DNA of 16,779 nt from DASYSA01 sp036003885 (GTDB taxonomy: Bacteria > Acidobacteriota > Blastocatellia > UBA7656), in assembly GCA_036003885.1 (NCBI GenBank), contig DASYSA010000188.1, forward strand, positions 1 to 16,779, given 5' to 3'. The notes beneath the pieces were generated by a model. That model was not told the DNA's origin and did not search any database. It saw only the letters and a list, made by a program, of their open reading frames with translations. The position numbers and the translations under genes were made by a program. Positions 15,878 to 16,779 of the stretch are shown here, in pieces. The number at the start of each line of letters is the position of its first letter. Position 1 is the first letter of the stretch.

Positions 15878-16392
15878 AGTCCTTCCATCACGGTTGAGAT
15901 GATACTCTGAGCAAAATCCCTGGCTATGCGATCGACGGCCGTGTTCTCTTCGTTGAAGAACGACTGCGGGTCGTCGGACAGTTGGTACTCGCCCTCGAAC
16001 ATCAGCCTTGGGTTCTGGTACAGAATCTTTCGAGTGTGATTGTCTCTCAGGAGGACGCTGATGATTATCCGAACCTCCCAGACTCGAGTGCGGGCCTGAT
16101 CGTCCAGGATCGTGCCCGCGGCGCGAAAGCTGCGAATGTCACCGGTCAAGACGGCGTCCGCACCGTCAGGGTTGGTCGTGACGTTGAGAGCCCTCGCCCG
16201 CTTTGTTATCTCTTCCATTACCGCGTTCGTGAACCGCTGCTCTACGCGATAAGTCTGACTGGAATTCTTAAAGACTGGTACGGCTACCGTTCGGATGTTT
16301 GCAGGCAGCCCTTTCCCCTTACCGGCGGGCTTGTAGCCACAGACGCCCACGATGAGAGCGAGTGCGACTGCGAGTATTGAGGGCTTGAACAT
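15874..16392 (-). CDS. lptE: LPS-assembly lipoprotein LptE-like
   Basis: A 172-residue outer-membrane lipoprotein candidate that would plug and help assemble the LptD translocon, which puts lipopolysaccharide on the cell surface. The N-terminus is a signal peptide with Cys18 (VALALIVGVCGYKP). The residue before Cys is Val, not the usual Gly/Ala/Ser, so processing is plausible but not textbook. After it comes LPANIRTVAVPVFKNSSQTY (29-48), the family's typical 'CGY...lP..irtiaVpvF.N' pattern, then RVEQRFTNAVMEEITKRA, GDIRSFRAAG and RDNHTRKILYQNP strands. The length is usual. ATG at 16392 has no strong ribosome binding site. The stop overlaps the holA start. Identity rests on pattern plus the holA neighbour. 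Confidence 0.85.
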   Translation of the reverse strand: MFKPSILAVALALIVGVCGYKPAGKGKGLPANIRTVAVPVFKNSSQTYRVEQRFTNAVMEEITKRARALNVTTNPDGADAVLTGDIRSFRAAGTILDDQARTRVWEVRIIISVLLRDNHTRKILYQNPRLMFEGEYQLSDDPQSFFNEENTAVDRIARDFAQSIISTVMEGL

Positions 16393-16453
16393 CGCGTAGA
16401 GATATTAGCCCTGCGGCCAAGCAGCGGACAAGCGCCTCGAAGGAGGTTGATTC

Positions 16454-16519
16454 ATGGGCTATGGTTTCTGGTCGGCGGTTGATGGCGCCCTGGATACCTT
16501 GTGGAACCGCGAAACGTGA
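16454..16519 (+). CDS. possible 21-residue small protein or leader peptide
   Basis: An ATG at 16454 sits 7 nt after a perfect AGGAGG (16441-16446). The frame reads MGYGFWSAVDGALDTLWNRE plus T, then TGA. The peptide is rich in aromatic residues (Y, F, W, W) and could form a short amphipathic helix. It lies in the divergent gap between lptE and the next membrane protein, 106 nt before that gene. It could be a small protein, a leader peptide, or chance. The Shine-Dalgarno is the best argument; nothing else supports it. Confidence 0.35.
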   Translation: MGYGFWSAVDGALDTLWNRET

Positions 16520-16625
16520 ACACAAGCGATGAAGGAAGCCATAACTCGTTGCGTTGGTGAGCGATTAGTGATATTAGCGAGTCCGTGACAATTCGTGAGT
16601 TCTCGAGTGAGGAAGGAGGCTTACA

Positions 16626-16779
16626 ATGTTGGGTTCAGACGTGCTCGAAGTCGCTATCGGTTTGGTCTTCATCTACTTGTTGTTGAGCCTGATGGTTACC
16701 GCGGTAACAGAATTGCTCGCCGGTTGGCGCAGGTGGAGATCAACCCATCTTTTTAAAGGGTTAAGAAACCTGCTCGGCA
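16626..16779 (+). CDS. N-terminal part of a membrane protein (cut by window edge)
   Basis: The open frame runs from ATG 16626 to the end of the window (51 codons). GGAAGGAGG at 16611-16619 lies 6 nt upstream, a strong ribosome binding site. The visible part starts MLGSDVLEVAIGLVFIYLLL, continues through one hydrophobic helix (about 7-31), then a basic segment (GWRRWRSTHLFKGLRNLLG), so the helix is likely N-out with a cytoplasmic basic loop. It resembles the start of bacterial multi-pass membrane proteins whose function is not established. Too little is visible for a family call. Confidence 0.75.
   Translation, partial: MLGSDVLEVAIGLVFIYLLLSLMVTAVTELLAGWRRWRSTHLFKGLRNLLG

Noticed and set aside
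16529..16588. 19-codon frame MKEAITRCVGERLVILASP
   Set aside because: No ribosome binding site, and not distinguishable from chance.

Overview
The window looks like chromosomal DNA of a Gram-negative bacterium with moderately high GC, most plausibly an acidobacterium. This taxonomic guess is inferred from gene content and style: clustered PknB-type Ser/Thr kinases with long Pro/Ala/Gln linkers, TPR proteins, a family 1 encapsulin, and an LptE-like lipoprotein that implies an outer membrane. No rRNA, tRNA, IS element, integrase or CRISPR array is visible.

Layout. (1) 183-1511 (+): an archaeal-type (GH13_7-like) alpha-amylase without a signal peptide. (2) 1568-2536 (-): a secreted protein of unknown function, convergent with the amylase. 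(3) 2911-4648 (+): a putative three-gene operon with a multi-histidine polytopic membrane protein, a tiny membrane-anchored zinc-ribbon protein and a single-pass anchored protein. (4) 12891-4671 (-): a compact six-gene signalling operon. In transcription order it encodes an FHA/transmembrane/trypsin-like protease, a Ser/Thr kinase with a PEGA domain, a PP2C phosphatase, a second Ser/Thr kinase, an anchored TPR protein with a duplicated module, and a third kinase that is a clear paralogue of the second. (5) 13386-13652 (+): rpsT, with its own promoter and a perfect bidirectional terminator. (6) 14663-13785 (-): an encapsulin shell protein with no cargo gene beside it. (7) 16392-14810 (-): lptE and holA, translationally coupled. 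(8) 16454-16779 (+): a possible 21-residue ORF with a perfect Shine-Dalgarno, then the start of a membrane protein cut by the window edge.

The six-gene operon reads as one trans-envelope phospho-signalling unit. Cytoplasmic kinase domains (three), a soluble PP2C to reverse them and a cytoplasmic FHA reader are tied through single transmembrane helices to periplasmic parts: a PEGA domain, basic tails and a serine protease. The linkers of two kinases and of the FHA-protease share short Thr-Arg motifs, which could be phosphorylation or docking sites.

The most striking non-coding signal is a set of five intergenic elements built from tandem 7-nt words. Most are arranged as two facing arms that can fold into a long hairpin. 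The word differs from locus to locus, but the period, the arrangement and the tight fit between flanking genes do not. Two of them form almost the whole leader of a gene (kinase 3 and encapsulin). They resemble in style the short tandemly repeated sequences of cyanobacteria, but here they are paired as inverted repeats.
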